Notes: generated by a model not told the origin, from the sequence alone. A stretch of 64,000 bases of DNA from an uncultured Selenomonadales bacterium (GCA_905200615.1 CAJKLB010000006.1:1-64000), one strand, 5' to 3'; counted from the stretch's first letter, positions 17,442 to 26,178 are shown. A program made the numbers and translations.

Positions 17442-18671
17442 TCAGCCTGCGGTTGTTGATCGTAATTTTTGTTGTCGCTCCGCTGTCAAAGCTGTTGAGA
17501 AGCTCGGAATATAAACGCCGGGGGTGAGGTTGTCAATTTGGATTTCACCGTTAGGGCTGGTCTGCACAGTCTGATTTACGCCGTTTCCCGTAACCGTAAA
17601 AGTGATTCCCTCAACCTTGCCGTCCTCGCTGGTTTTCACGATTTTGGCGCTGCCGTAGCTTACCTTGATATTCAGATAGCCTTTTATGGGGTCGTTGACC
17701 GTCTGTGCATAAGTCACGGTGTCCTGAACCCCACCGTCAGGGCCGTAAACGCCGTCCGTCCAAGTGATGATACCCCGTCTTTGAACAGTTTTCTCGGCGG
17801 TGATGGTAACGGTATCGCTCGGCGCTTTCTCGGCGGTAATCGTCAGCTTATTGCCATTAACGGAAAAACGGATTCCCGAATCGCTTGCTGAAAATGAATA
17901 GTCGGAAAGGACATTGTTCTGATCGGTCAGCGTGGCGGTGTATTTCTCGCCGTCCCATTCCAGTTCGATATTCTGCGCTTTCCCTGTGGATTTTGCAAAG
18001 AAGCTCGGCAGTTTGGAATGGTTCTGTACGCTCGCTGCCATTGAATCGTAGTAACGCATAATCTTATCATAAAGGGGGTGCTCCGGGCTGATCTGGTCGA
18101 GGATAGCGTCTTTGCCGCCTGTGCTGACTTTATTAAAATCTTCGTCACGTTCGCCCACGACGGTTTCCCAAATCAAAAGCTGCGTGGCGACCGCATGAGC
18201 CAGTTTATCGCCGCCCTCGTTCTGCGAACGCCAAGAGGTCGAAATTGTACCCGTATAGCCATACTGAAAGATTCGACCGATATACAGCTTTATATCATCG
18301 GGAGAAATGGTGCTGTTATAGGACGAGGGGTAATTATCCCAAAAATCTTCACCCTTTTGCGTATAGCTGTCGCCGGTTTCCTGCGGAACACCGACCTCAA
18401 TGCAGTAACAGATATTGCCGTTGTACGAGCCCATTGCGCGGACAGTCGTAAAACGGGAACTGCCGGACGACCAGCCGTTCATAAAGGTGTGGCTTCCGTG
18501 CCCCCATTCTGCGCCGTAATTTTCGTCGCCGTCACGAGGGAATGAAACAAGGTAAACCTCGTCGGTTTCTTCGGCGGCATAAGCGGTCGTGCCGAATCCA
18601 ACGAGGGTAGTAACGCACATCAGCGCCGCAAGAAACAGCGACAGAAAGCGTTTGGCTTTTTGCATTTTCAT
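17442..18671 (-). pseudogene. Thioester-domain/Cna-B-type surface adhesin, 3' truncated and fused out of frame to virB4
   Basis: 409 codons. Signal peptide (1-32, ending AYA). Thioester domain with Cys in NICYCIEVG (C88/C90) and the partner Gln in ATQLLIW (Q164), then Ig-like/Cna-B repeats (KIVKTSEDGKVEGITF, GEIQIDNLTPGVY). Homology stops at GVY (~17513); the last ~23 codons are virB4 DNA read out of frame, ending at a chance stop. LPXTG-type sorting signal and remaining stalk are missing, so the product would not be anchored by the element's sortase. Start at 18671 after AAGGAGGATTTCAG. Confidence 0.85.
17505..17516. other. Deletion junction between adhesin and virB4
   Basis: Minus-strand reading passes from adhesin codons (GTT TAT) to virB4 codons (TAT TCC GAG) within about 10 bases. 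The shared TAT suggests a micro-homology joint. All genes normally lying between them have been deleted. Confidence 0.7.
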
Positions 18672-18691
18672 CTGAAATCCTCCTTAAAATG

Positions 18692-18718
18692 AAAAAACGC
18701 ACCGTTTTTTCGGTGCGC
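18692..18718 (-). terminator. Terminator between lipoprotein and adhesin genes
   Basis: Minus strand: CGCACCG-AAAAAA-CGGTGCG followed by TTTTTT, 23 bases past the lipoprotein stop and 20 before the adhesin start. May act as an attenuator. Confidence 0.7.
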
Positions 18719-18740
18719 TCTCAAAGTGAAATATTAAATT

Positions 18741-19433
18741 TTAGGCATAGCCGATATACAAATCATAGCTCCCGTCGGAGCGTTCCTCCGCCCATATCCA
18801 GACATCGGTTATGTCACCGTCACGGCTGTAACGGTTCAATCGGCTTTGAATATCCCGTTCCAGATACAGGCTGTGCGAACCTGCGGTGATCGGGTTATCC
18901 CAACAGGCAGTAGCGTCAGGCGAAAGATTCAGCCCCACGCTCTCGGCATACCCCATAGCATAATCAACCCACGTCTGAATATCAAATTCCGGGACGGTGG
19001 GTTCTTCGGCAGTCTGTGGCGTGCTTTCTTCTTCCGGGGGCATTTCTTCTGTCTGCTCTGCTTGCGGCGGTGGCGTTGTCTGCGTCTCAACGGATTTTGA
19101 GGATTCGGTTTGCGCTGATCTCGTTTCTTCGGCAGGCGGCGATTGACTTTCTGTTGTTTTGCTCTCCGCCGCAGCCGATTCGGTTTCAACCGCAGGTGAT
19201 TCCGTTCCTGCCGCAGCCGTGGATTCTTCGGAACTTTCTTTACTGTCCGAACAAGAAACAGTCCGATCTTCCTCCGGCTCCCGGCTTTCCATAGCCCCGC
19301 TTGATTCCTCATCACTCATCGTCGATGATTCACTCTCGGTACGTCCCTCAGTGGTCTGTCTCTCTGTTTTTGCACAACCAGACATTGAAACAAGAAACAC
19401 CGCCAAAAGGGCGATTCCGATTGCTTTTTTCAT
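18741..19433 (-). CDS. Low-complexity lipoprotein of the conjugative element
   Basis: 230 residues from the ATG at 19433 (AGGAGG 8-9 bases upstream). Signal with lipobox MSGC (Cys ~20). Residues ~22-150 are a Ser/Thr/Glu-rich spacer; the globular part (~155-230) has conserved-looking Trp/Tyr (WVDYAMGYAESVGL, CWDNPI, DVWIWAEE). Common between ParB and adhesin genes in related elements. Probably a surface protein involved in mating contact or exclusion (inference). No enzymatic motif. Confidence 0.8.
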   Translation of the reverse strand: MKKAIGIALLAVFLVSMSGCAKTERQTTEGRTESESSTMSDEESSGAMESREPEEDRTVSCSDSKESSEESTAAAGTESPAVETESAAAESKTTESQSPPAEETRSAQTESSKSVETQTTPPPQAEQTEEMPPEEESTPQTAEEPTVPEFDIQTWVDYAMGYAESVGLNLSPDATACWDNPITAGSHSLYLERDIQSRLNRYSRDGDITDVWIWAEERSDGSYDLYIGYA

Positions 19434-19637
19434 TCTTCCCGGCCTCCTTTGCAGCTTCATTGTACGGATAACGCCGAATTTCTGCAAAGGTATGAGAGAT
19501 TGAAAGCCTTTGAAAATACTCTTTTTTCGGGTAGTACAGGTAGTTTTGAGGGGGTGAGGTGTGGAGAGGGGGAACAGCCGAACGCCTCGCAGGCCTCGGT
19601 TTGCAAAAGGGTATAGCTATCCCTTGTTAGTAAAATT

Positions 19638-20567
19638 CTATCGTTCCATATCTCTTTGGCGCTCCCGTTTTCGGTAAAGCTCCAATGCTTTGATAATGGT
19701 ATCTTCAATCTTCTGTACGGGCGTCCCCGGCGCAAAATACTTGCTGATACGTTCCTTTGGTATTTTGAATTGCTCCCGTTGGTTTGGCTTTTCCTCCTGC
19801 ATAATGGATAGAATTACCTCGTCTGTCAGCTTGCCGTCTTTGCTAAACTCTTTCATTTTGATTGCCTGTGCCAAAGACGGGGTGCAGTCCTCGCATTCCA
19901 TTGTTTCGAGCAGGGTTTGCTGCTGTTCTTTGGAGAGATAGGAAAGCTCAACAGCGGGACGGAAAGCGATCTTCCCGTCGTCTACCATTTGCAGGACAGG
20001 TGGGATAAGCTCAGTCAGGCGGATATATCTTTGGATTTGCCGTGCGCTGTCTGGTGCGTTTTGCGCTAACTGTTCGTCAGAACGTGACTTCGTGTCCAGT
20101 GGGCGCGAAGTTAAATCGTTACGCTGACCTTGCCTTTTGATAGCCTCCAGCTTCATTTTATAGGCAAATGCTTTTTCGGACGGTAAAATCTTTTCTCTTT
20201 GCAGGTTACTGTCCACCATTACGATAGTCGCTTCGTCATCGGTGAGACTGCGGACGATACAGGGAATTTTCGAAACGCCTGCCAGTGAAGCCGCAAACTT
20301 TCGCCTGTGGCCTGCGACCATTTCATAGCCGCCGTCCTCTTTCGGTCGGACGAGAGCAGGAACCAAAACACCGTATTTCTTGATACTCTCGACCATTTCA
20401 GCCATATCATCGTCCTGCCTGACCTTGAACGGGTGATTTGGGAAGTCGGAGATTTCGGCGGGATTCAGCTTGATAACTTTTTCAAGCTGTGCCTCCGCAC
20501 GGCTTTCATCGGTAGAGAACAGGTCATCTAACGGCGTCATTCCTAAATCTCTCGGTTTTACGCTCAA
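19638..20567 (-). CDS. parB: ParB/Spo0J-family partition protein
   Basis: 309 residues starting with TTG at 20567 (AAAGGAGG 9 bases upstream, inside parA). N-terminal ParB/sulfiredoxin-like CTP-binding domain with NPFKVR-like box and VAGHRRKFAASLAG, then an HTH region (QLAQNAPDSARQIQRYIRLTEL, FRPAVELSYL) and a basic C-terminus. Works with ParA to stabilise circular forms of the element. A 44-base overlap with parA indicates coupled translation. Confidence 0.93.
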   Translation of the reverse strand: MSVKPRDLGMTPLDDLFSTDESRAEAQLEKVIKLNPAEISDFPNHPFKVRQDDDMAEMVESIKKYGVLVPALVRPKEDGGYEMVAGHRRKFAASLAGVSKIPCIVRSLTDDEATIVMVDSNLQREKILPSEKAFAYKMKLEAIKRQGQRNDLTSRPLDTKSRSDEQLAQNAPDSARQIQRYIRLTELIPPVLQMVDDGKIAFRPAVELSYLSKEQQQTLLETMECEDCTPSLAQAIKMKEFSKDGKLTDEVILSIMQEEKPNQREQFKIPKERISKYFAPGTPVQKIEDTIIKALELYRKRERQRDMER

Positions 20568-21348
20568 TCTCCAACACCTCCTTTGTCAGCGCACGATATG
20601 CGGCGGCGACTTTCCCGTTTTTGTCATGGGCGTAGATACTCTTGCCCCGGCCGCTTGTTTCGGCGGCTCTCACGGAAAAGGGTATTTCTGTCTGAAATAC
20701 ACGGATTTTCTCGCCGTAATGGGAGCGCAGCGACGCAATGATCTCCTTTGCTTCATTGGTTCGGCTGTCAACCATAGTAAAAAGAATACCGTCGATTTTC
20801 AGCTTGGGGTTGATCTGTCGCTTTACTTTGGAAATAGACTGCATAAGCAAATCAAGACCCTTTGCCGATAGGAACGACGGCTGCGACGGAATAATAACGC
20901 TGTCGGCTGCGGCCAACGAATTGATAGGCATCATTCCGAGAGAGGGCATACAGTCAATGAGGATATAGTCGTAATGGGGCTTTACCGCATTGATATATGT
21001 CCGCAATACGCTTTCACGGCTCATAGCGTTTATGAGCCGGATTTCCATACCCGACAATTCAATGTTTGCAGGCAGCAGATCAACGCCCTCGCCGTGGTGC
21101 AGAATACCGCGACCGTCAGCAATCGGGGTGTCGTCAATTACGTCCTGCATAATATCCGCAAGCGTAACGGGCAGTTCGTCTGGTTTGGCATAACCGAGGG
21201 AAAGCGTCAAAGAAGCCTGTGCGTCTGCGTCGATCAGCAGAACCCTTTTGTTCTCCTGCGCCAGCCCGATACCGAGATTTGCGGTCGTCGTTGTCTTGCC
21301 CACGCCGCCCTTTTGGTTTGTCACCGCGATAACTTTGCAATTCGCCAT
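20524..21348 (-). CDS. parA: ParA/Soj-family partition ATPase
   Basis: 274 residues. Deviant Walker A KGGVGKTTTTANLG (~13-26), Walker A' LIDADAQASLT, Walker B DYILIDCMPSLGMM. Standard ParA size without an N-terminal HTH. First of a parA-parB pair in the element; start at 21348 after AAAGGAGG-like sequence. Confidence 0.95.
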   Translation of the reverse strand: MANCKVIAVTNQKGGVGKTTTTANLGIGLAQENKRVLLIDADAQASLTLSLGYAKPDELPVTLADIMQDVIDDTPIADGRGILHHGEGVDLLPANIELSGMEIRLINAMSRESVLRTYINAVKPHYDYILIDCMPSLGMMPINSLAAADSVIIPSQPSFLSAKGLDLLMQSISKVKRQINPKLKIDGILFTMVDSRTNEAKEIIASLRSHYGEKIRVFQTEIPFSVRAAETSGRGKSIYAHDKNGKVAAAYRALTKEVLEIERKTERFRNDAVR

Positions 21349-21359
21349 TTGGGTTTTCC

Positions 21360-21403
21360 TCCTTTACATAGATTTAGCCGCCTGCGGCGATGGCAGACGG
21401 CTA
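21360..21403. repeat. 44-bp direct repeat, copy 1, upstream of parA
   Basis: Identical to 21716-21759. Each copy contains an imperfect hairpin, TAGCCGCCTGC..GCAGACGGCTA. Lies 12 bases before the parA start codon. Confidence 0.9.
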
Positions 21404-21473
21404 TGTACGGGTATGAAAAAGCCGCTTGTTCCATTACAGAACAAACGGTCTTTTCGGATAGTCATATGTAGTT

Positions 21474-21635
21474 TTATCTTCTGACCGGAGCATTGGCAAC
21501 CTTTACGATCAGCTCATCTACACAGTCGGTATATCTGTCTTGACGAAGTAAAGCATTTTTCAAGCGTACCAAACTTTCAATAACAATGCGGGTTTGCTCA
21601 TAGTCAAGATAGAGGTAATATTTTTTGTTTCGCAT
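21474..21635 (-). CDS. Small conserved protein of the conjugative element (53 aa)
   Basis: 53 residues. ATG at 21635 with GGAGGCGAT 5 bases upstream; TAA at 21474. Sequence starts MRNKKYYLYLDYEQTR and is a two-helix charged protein. Proteins of this size and start recur in Tn1549-like elements near parA (recollection). No known function. Flanked on both sides by the 44-bp direct repeat. Confidence 0.75.
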   Translation of the reverse strand: MRNKKYYLYLDYEQTRIVIESLVRLKNALLRQDRYTDCVDELIVKVANAPVRR

Positions 21636-21715
21636 AGTATCGCCTCCTTATGCTCTTATTATAGAAAGACAGGAATCGGGCTGCAAATGTAAAAAGAGAT
21701 TTTTTCAAAACGACT

Positions 21716-21759
21716 TCCTTTACATAGATTTAGCCGCCTGCGGCGATGGCAGACGGCTA
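21716..21759. repeat. 44-bp direct repeat, copy 2
   Basis: Identical to 21360-21403; 356 bp apart start to start. Lies just downstream of the small HTH gene stop, so the hairpin could also act in transcription of that gene. Confidence 0.9.
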
Positions 21760-21763
21760 AAAT

Positions 21764-22006
21764 TCAAACCTGCACTTTCAATTCATTTTTGTATTCAGCA
21801 TAGTGGGCGCTCAATACATAATCAATCACATATGGTTTAGGAATAAGGTATGTATGCCTTATGTAATAGTGTTTAACATGGTTGCCCCTCATTAGTTTTC
21901 GGGCTGTTCCATCGCCTATACCGCCGAGCATTTCTCGAAATTCCTGCAAGGTAACAACATCGGGATAGCTGGCAAACAGATTTTCATAGTATTCACGTTT
22001 TTTCAT
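21764..22006 (-). CDS. Small HTH (excisionase-like) protein of the element
   Basis: 80 residues from the ATG at 22006 (TTTGGAGGTATTGCT upstream). VVTLQEFREMLGGIGDGTARKLMRGNHVKHYYIRHTYLIPKPYVIDYV has the MerR/excisionase-type winged-helix pattern. Excisionase-like genes usually lie by the attachment site, and the tRNA fragment is 300 bases away. Probably a directionality or regulatory factor; no integrase accompanies it. Confidence 0.7.
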   Translation of the reverse strand: MKKREYYENLFASYPDVVTLQEFREMLGGIGDGTARKLMRGNHVKHYYIRHTYLIPKPYVIDYVLSAHYAEYKNELKVQV

Positions 22007-22307
22007 AGCAATACCTCCAAATGATTTTGTTGTCAATGGCAGAGAAGTATGCTATAATTTTGACAGTTTAATTGATTGGTACGGGTAGTGGATTCAATAT
22101 CTAATACGCCTGCCGATTAGCCAAATGTCCCTCGGAGTGACCTCCGATGTTCAAATTTGCTCTCAAAACGAGCAGTTCCAGAAAAGCTCGACAGAACAAG
22201 GTTTTTCACATTAAGTTGCCCGAAATCCTTGATTTTTGGGCTTTTTTTGAGGGAGACAGGTTCCGATAAAGTCCGCCAAATGGATTCGGTTTCAGAGTAA
22301 ATGGTAA
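22007..22307. other. Element end: gene-free stretch next to the attachment site
   Basis: No ORF of merit. Contains a plus-strand terminator-like hairpin at 22217-22248 (GCCCGAAATC..GATTTTTGGGC followed by TTTTTTT) and a small hairpin CGGAGTGACCTCCG near 22133. Probably the non-coding end of the inserted element. Confidence 0.5.
22217..22248 (+). terminator. Plus-strand terminator-like hairpin
   Basis: GCCC-AAATC / GAT-TTTTGGGC stem with one mismatch followed by seven T. No gene ends immediately upstream on this strand, so it could end a small RNA or a read-in transcript. Confidence 0.55.
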
Positions 22308-22365
22308 AACTCAAAATCCGTTGGGCTAATCACCCGTGTGGGTTCGAGTCCCACCACCGGCACCA
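22308..22365 (+). tRNA. 3' fragment of tRNA-Leu (anticodon loop reads CAA): attachment-site scar
   Basis: Reads from the anticodon loop (CTCAAAA) through a long variable arm (GGG..CCC), the T-arm GTGGG-TTCGAGT-CCCAC, the 3' acceptor strand CACCGGC and ACCA. The 5' acceptor strand, D-arm and 5' anticodon stem are missing: the bases to the left do not pair. The long variable arm indicates tRNA-Leu. This is what remains at the distal end when an element integrates into the 3' half of a tRNA gene. Confidence 0.8.
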
Positions 22366-22371
22366 TAATAG

Positions 22372-22418
22372 ATAAACCTGTTTCAAAGATAAAACGAAAC
22401 AGGTTTATTTGTTTTTTT
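22372..22418 (+). terminator. Native terminator of the tRNA-Leu gene
   Basis: ATAAACCTGTTTC (22372-22384) / GAAACAGGTTTAT (22396-22408) followed by T-rich sequence, 6 bases after the CCA end. Shows that the right flank is the original chromosomal site. Confidence 0.85.
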
Positions 22419-22617
22419 AATTATAAACTCGGCAAATAATACAATGGAACAGTTTTTTGTGTTGATAAATTAAGATATCATGATATATTGCTTTTGGCGA
22501 TGAGGTATGACAAAGTAATAACATATAAAATTTTCTCTTGTATTATAATTGAAAGAAAAATTTTTTCAATTCACCCAATAAACCAGTAATTTCTGACACT
22601 TTATAGTCGAAAGGCAA

Positions 22618-24174
22618 GTGAAAATAATGAATGCGGATAAAATAGGAGGGTATATTGAAAGGGTGTATGGTTATGCGGTCAATCATACCTTTTCAAGAGA
22701 AGAAGCCGACGAGCTTTCTCAGGAAATTTTATTTGCGGTGGTACGGGAGCTGCCAAAATTGAAAGATGACGGTAAATTTGAACCGTGGCTTTGGGGCATC
22801 GCAAATAATATCACAAAAGCATTTAGACGTTACATGGGGAAACAGCGCGCCATATATTCCTATGATACCCTTGAGAATTTATCCTGTGAAGATGAATATG
22901 GAAGCGAAAACGAAGAACTTTACGATTCGCTCAGAACTAAAATTGCTATGCTTTCAGAAATGTATCGCAGCATCATTATTTCTTATTATTATGACGGTCT
23001 TTCAACAAAACAGATCTCTGAAAAGCTGCATATTCCGGAGGGAACAGTCACTTGGCGGCTTTCAGAGGCTCGTAAAAAACTGAAAAGGGAGTGTACAGAA
23101 ATGAATGAAACAGCATTGAAACCGGTAAAACTGATGATTCGTATCAATGGTGACGGAAATTATAAAGATCCGATCAGCCCATTTCCGTATGTTTATATCA
23201 ATGACGCACTGTCGCAGAATATTCTGTATTACTGCTATGAAGCGCCTAAAACAGTAGAAGAGCTTGCAAAATTGTGCGGTGTTCCTGCTTATTACATTGA
23301 AGATTGTCTGGAAAACCTTGTGAAGCGGGAAGCGATGTCGGAAGTATCAAAAGGAAAATACAGAACAGATTTTATCATCTATTCAGAAAAAGCAAGAGAG
23401 TACGATGAAAAGGCAAAAGGTATCTTTGAGCCTGTCATTGACGGCTTTGTTTCGTCTTTAAAAAAGCTTGCCGATTCTGCTGAAAATCTCGGCATATATA
23501 CTGCCGGAAAACCAAAAGAGGAACTTATTTATCTCTATGGTATTATGGCAATGGAGCATTTAAGCGAAAAGCATAATTCGGTTAAATGGGTTGAGCGTTC
23601 TGTGCGGTATGACGGCTGTCGCTGGAGTTACCATGCTCATTTGATGAATGACAATCAATACCCGATACGAGGACTGGGACGTGAAGAATCGTCAAATCTC
23701 GGAAGCAGAGGTAATTATAAGCATATTTCGTACCACTTCGGAGATTTTTCCTACCGTGAAATGATGTTTGATAACGAGATAAACATTTGCGAAGATATTT
23801 TGCTCGGAAGAGAAATTGAGGATACAGATTCGGCTGCGGCGGCAATCGCAAAAGGATTTATTTCCAAAAAGGATAACGGCAAATTGTTTGTTACTGTTCC
23901 GGCATTTACAAAAGAGCAGAAGCAACAGTTCGATCTGCTGACAGATCAAACTTTTGAATCCTCAATTGACGAATACTCTGATGCTGTCCGCAAGTATGTG
24001 AATGGTTATCAAAAGCTGTTTCCGGAGCATCTGAAGGATGATGTGGTACGAGCTTGTAACTATATGTTTTTAACGCTTTATGCTACTCATATCTGCGATA
24101 TAGCAAAGGAGAGAGGACTGCTTATCTCTCCTTCTGACGGCAGTATATGTGATGTATTGATACAACATAAATAG
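22618..24174 (+). CDS. ECF-like sigma factor with a large C-terminal extension
   Basis: 518 residues; GTG start at 22618, or ATG at 22627 in frame. Residues 1-160 are a sigma-70 region 2 (EADELSQEILFAVVREL, WLWGIANNITKAFRRYMG) and region 4 (MYRSIIISYYYDGLSTKQISEKLHIPEGTVTWRLSEARKKLK). The remaining ~350 residues include a winged-helix-like part (TVEELAKLCGVPAYYIEDCLENLVKR, ~220-260) and a helical region without signal or TM. Ordinary ECF factors are ~180 residues; this resembles the extended ECF group with a soluble C-terminal sensor. No anti-sigma gene adjoins. First chromosomal gene right of the island. Confidence 0.88.
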   Translation: MKIMNADKIGGYIERVYGYAVNHTFSREEADELSQEILFAVVRELPKLKDDGKFEPWLWGIANNITKAFRRYMGKQRAIYSYDTLENLSCEDEYGSENEELYDSLRTKIAMLSEMYRSIIISYYYDGLSTKQISEKLHIPEGTVTWRLSEARKKLKRECTEMNETALKPVKLMIRINGDGNYKDPISPFPYVYINDALSQNILYYCYEAPKTVEELAKLCGVPAYYIEDCLENLVKREAMSEVSKGKYRTDFIIYSEKAREYDEKAKGIFEPVIDGFVSSLKKLADSAENLGIYTAGKPKEELIYLYGIMAMEHLSEKHNSVKWVERSVRYDGCRWSYHAHLMNDNQYPIRGLGREESSNLGSRGNYKHISYHFGDFSYREMMFDNEINICEDILLGREIEDTDSAAAAIAKGFISKKDNGKLFVTVPAFTKEQKQQFDLLTDQTFESSIDEYSDAVRKYVNGYQKLFPEHLKDDVVRACNYMFLTLYATHICDIAKERGLLISPSDGSICDVLIQHK

Positions 24175-24944
24175 TATTTGCTCATAAAATAGGGATAGGC
24201 TCTGAGAGTTGACCAATCAAGTGAAAAATACAATGTTGTTTTAATGATAAACTATGCCAAGGCAACAATACAAAAATGAACATTGTAAAGATGAATCTTT
24301 ATGTTATACTTTTTAATGATAAAAACAAATAAGCACATAATCTTTGGAATTGGTTCAAATCTAAATTCTTTAGCATCTTTTTTAGTCCCTGTTTCCATAA
24401 AAAAGCACTGCATGACAAAGTTGATTTTTCATGTTGTGCTTTTTTATCCTATGAATCAATCAAATAGAAAGAGAAGATTTTATGAATTATGCAACGAAAT
24501 TATTCCCGGAAAAATTAAAAAAGTTCAGGGCAAAAGCGTCGGGAGTATCATCTTAGGGTGTATCCATATCTTTGGTCCCCTACCTTTTGAAGTACAGAAG
24601 CAAAATCTATATGTTTGCGTTTAAAAAGCAAAACCGATGATTTTGCAAAATATTTTCATCAGAAATTGACAATAAAAAACATGCCACACTATTTTTGCCG
24701 CAAATAGAAGTTATCTGTTATTTTCCGCAATCTTGAATTCGGACATGAGAGGTTGCCTTTTTTATACTTTCCCCCAACTGTTTTATTCTAAACCATCAGC
24801 TGTTTTGCCTTGTATGTGACGAAAAGCAAAGAAATACCGGCGGCTTAACAATACCTCTTCCGCTATGCTAAAAGTCTTAGAATATGATCAGATGCTTCGT
24901 TTATATTTTTAAAAATTCAATATTACAGAGCCTTTCGCCGAAAC
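24175..24944. other. 770-base AT-rich intergenic region
   Basis: Between convergent sigma-factor and azlD genes. Apart from the terminator at 24399-24445 I see nothing: the plus-strand 107-codon frame here lacks an RBS and recognisable sequence. Confidence 0.6.
24399..24445. terminator. Bidirectional terminator
   Basis: AAAAAAGCACTGCATGA (24399-24415) / TCATGTTGTGCTTTTTT (24429-24445), one mismatch, with A- and T-tracts in the stem ends. Serves the sigma-factor gene, possibly also the azlCD transcript. Confidence 0.75.
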
Positions 24945-25253
24945 TTATACAAACACAGCTTGAATCAACACCATATAAATCGCGGTACCGGCAAAAACAC
25001 TGAAAAGCGTATTGCGTTTCCATTTATGCAAAAAGACTACCGCCGCAACTGAAATCAATTCCGGAAGTCCGAAAGGATATGCTGTGATTTCCTTTAAACA
25101 ATATACAACCAGCATACCGATCACCGCAAAAGGCAATACCGAACCTAAGTATTGGATAGCTGAAGGTATTTTTCTTTTCCCCCCAAAGATAAAAAACGGC
25201 AAAAAACGCGTCAAAGCGGTAAAAACAGCAATAACCAGTACGGAATTTAACAT
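24945..25253 (-). CDS. azlD: AzlD-like branched-chain amino acid exporter subunit
   Basis: 102 residues from the ATG at 25253 (GAAAGAAGGATAT upstream). Four hydrophobic helices, with the family hallmark ALTRFLPFFIFG near the N-terminus. Starts 11 bases after the azlC stop. With AzlC it forms a branched-chain amino acid efflux system in the membrane. Confidence 0.88.
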   Translation of the reverse strand: MLNSVLVIAVFTALTRFLPFFIFGGKRKIPSAIQYLGSVLPFAVIGMLVVYCLKEITAYPFGLPELISVAAVVFLHKWKRNTLFSVFAGTAIYMVLIQAVFV

Positions 25254-25264
25254 ATATCCTTCTT

Positions 25265-25957
25265 TCACGGTTCCTCTCCCTTCTTTGAAAGCACTTTCCG
25301 AAACACCATTAAAAGAACGGCTATCAGTACCATTGCCGGAATAATAAAACGATCCGCGCCAAACAAAAGCAAGCACCCTGCCGATACTCCCATACCGATC
25401 AAGGCCACGGCATGATTCTTGGTACTAAGCCATTGCTCTACAAAAATGACCGTAAAAAGCGCCGTCATAGAAAAATCAATCCCGCGCATATACTGCTGAG
25501 GAATCAAACCGCCCAGTACGGAACCGATACCGCTTCCAAGTATCCAATAAAAATGATCCAGCAAAGAAATAAACAGATAGGCCCGCTTTTTATCAATTTC
25601 TTCCGGGATATCGGTGCAAAGCAGGGAATATGTTTCATCGGTTAACCCGAATATCAAAAAAGGCTTAGCCTTACCGGTATTTTCAAACCGTTTCAACATA
25701 GAAATACTGTAAAACAGATGCCTCGCGTTCACCGTAAGCGTCATCAGCGCAATAGAAAAAATTGAAGCGCCGGCGCTTATTAAATCAACCGCAACATACT
25801 GCATAGAGCCCGCATAGATAATACCGCTCATCAAAAGCGCCCAGCCCAAGCCATATCCCGCGTTTTTTAAAAGCACCCCAAATCCTATTCCCAATACTAT
25901 ATACCCCGCCATTACCGGAAGTGTTTTGAAAAACGCGTAAAAAAATGCTTTTTTCAT
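25265..25957 (-). CDS. azlC: AzlC-family branched-chain amino acid exporter, large subunit
   Basis: 230 residues from the ATG at 25957 (AGAGGATTTCT upstream). Six to seven TM helices and the AzlC signatures FGVLLKNAGYGLGWALLMSGIIYAGSMQYVAVDLI, NARHLFYSISML and GLTDETYSL (residues ~25-135). Exports leucine, isoleucine and valine or analogues by family. Two-gene operon with azlD; the promoter must lie in 25958-26178. Confidence 0.93.
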   Translation of the reverse strand: MKKAFFYAFFKTLPVMAGYIVLGIGFGVLLKNAGYGLGWALLMSGIIYAGSMQYVAVDLISAGASIFSIALMTLTVNARHLFYSISMLKRFENTGKAKPFLIFGLTDETYSLLCTDIPEEIDKKRAYLFISLLDHFYWILGSGIGSVLGGLIPQQYMRGIDFSMTALFTVIFVEQWLSTKNHAVALIGMGVSAGCLLLFGADRFIIPAMVLIAVLLMVFRKVLSKKGEEP

Positions 25958-26178
25958 AGAAATCCTCTCAAGCAAATGAAAACAAATGTTGATTTTTACC
26001 AAAATTTATACTTTATTTTATCAAATATAATTCTTTTCCAAAACAAGTTTTTTGTGTTTTTTCGGTAAAATGCCGAAAACGCAAAATTTGTTTCTACTCA
26101 AAGAATCATTTTCGCCTGCAAATAAAATGCTAAAAAACTTTATCTTCTTTCAATACCCGTCTTTTTTATACCGTAAGC

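Larger units (their letters stand above)
10912..22365. mobile_element. Decayed integrative conjugative element (Tn1549/CD1108-like type)
   Basis: Leftward genes in element order: small HTH, 53-aa protein, ParA, ParB, lipoprotein, thioester adhesin (truncated), VirB4 (truncated), helical protein, class B sortase, PAPS-reductase-like protein and CD1108-type CHAP hydrolase. This set is typical of clostridial Tn1549/CTn-like elements. Relaxase, integrase, coupling protein, VirB6-like and PrgI genes are absent. The right end is the tRNA-Leu 3' fragment; the left end is uncertain and could lie beyond the window. Confidence 0.75.

Noticed and set aside
24301..24624. Rightward 107-codon frame
   Set aside because: No RBS, AT-driven composition, and it contains a terminator hairpin.
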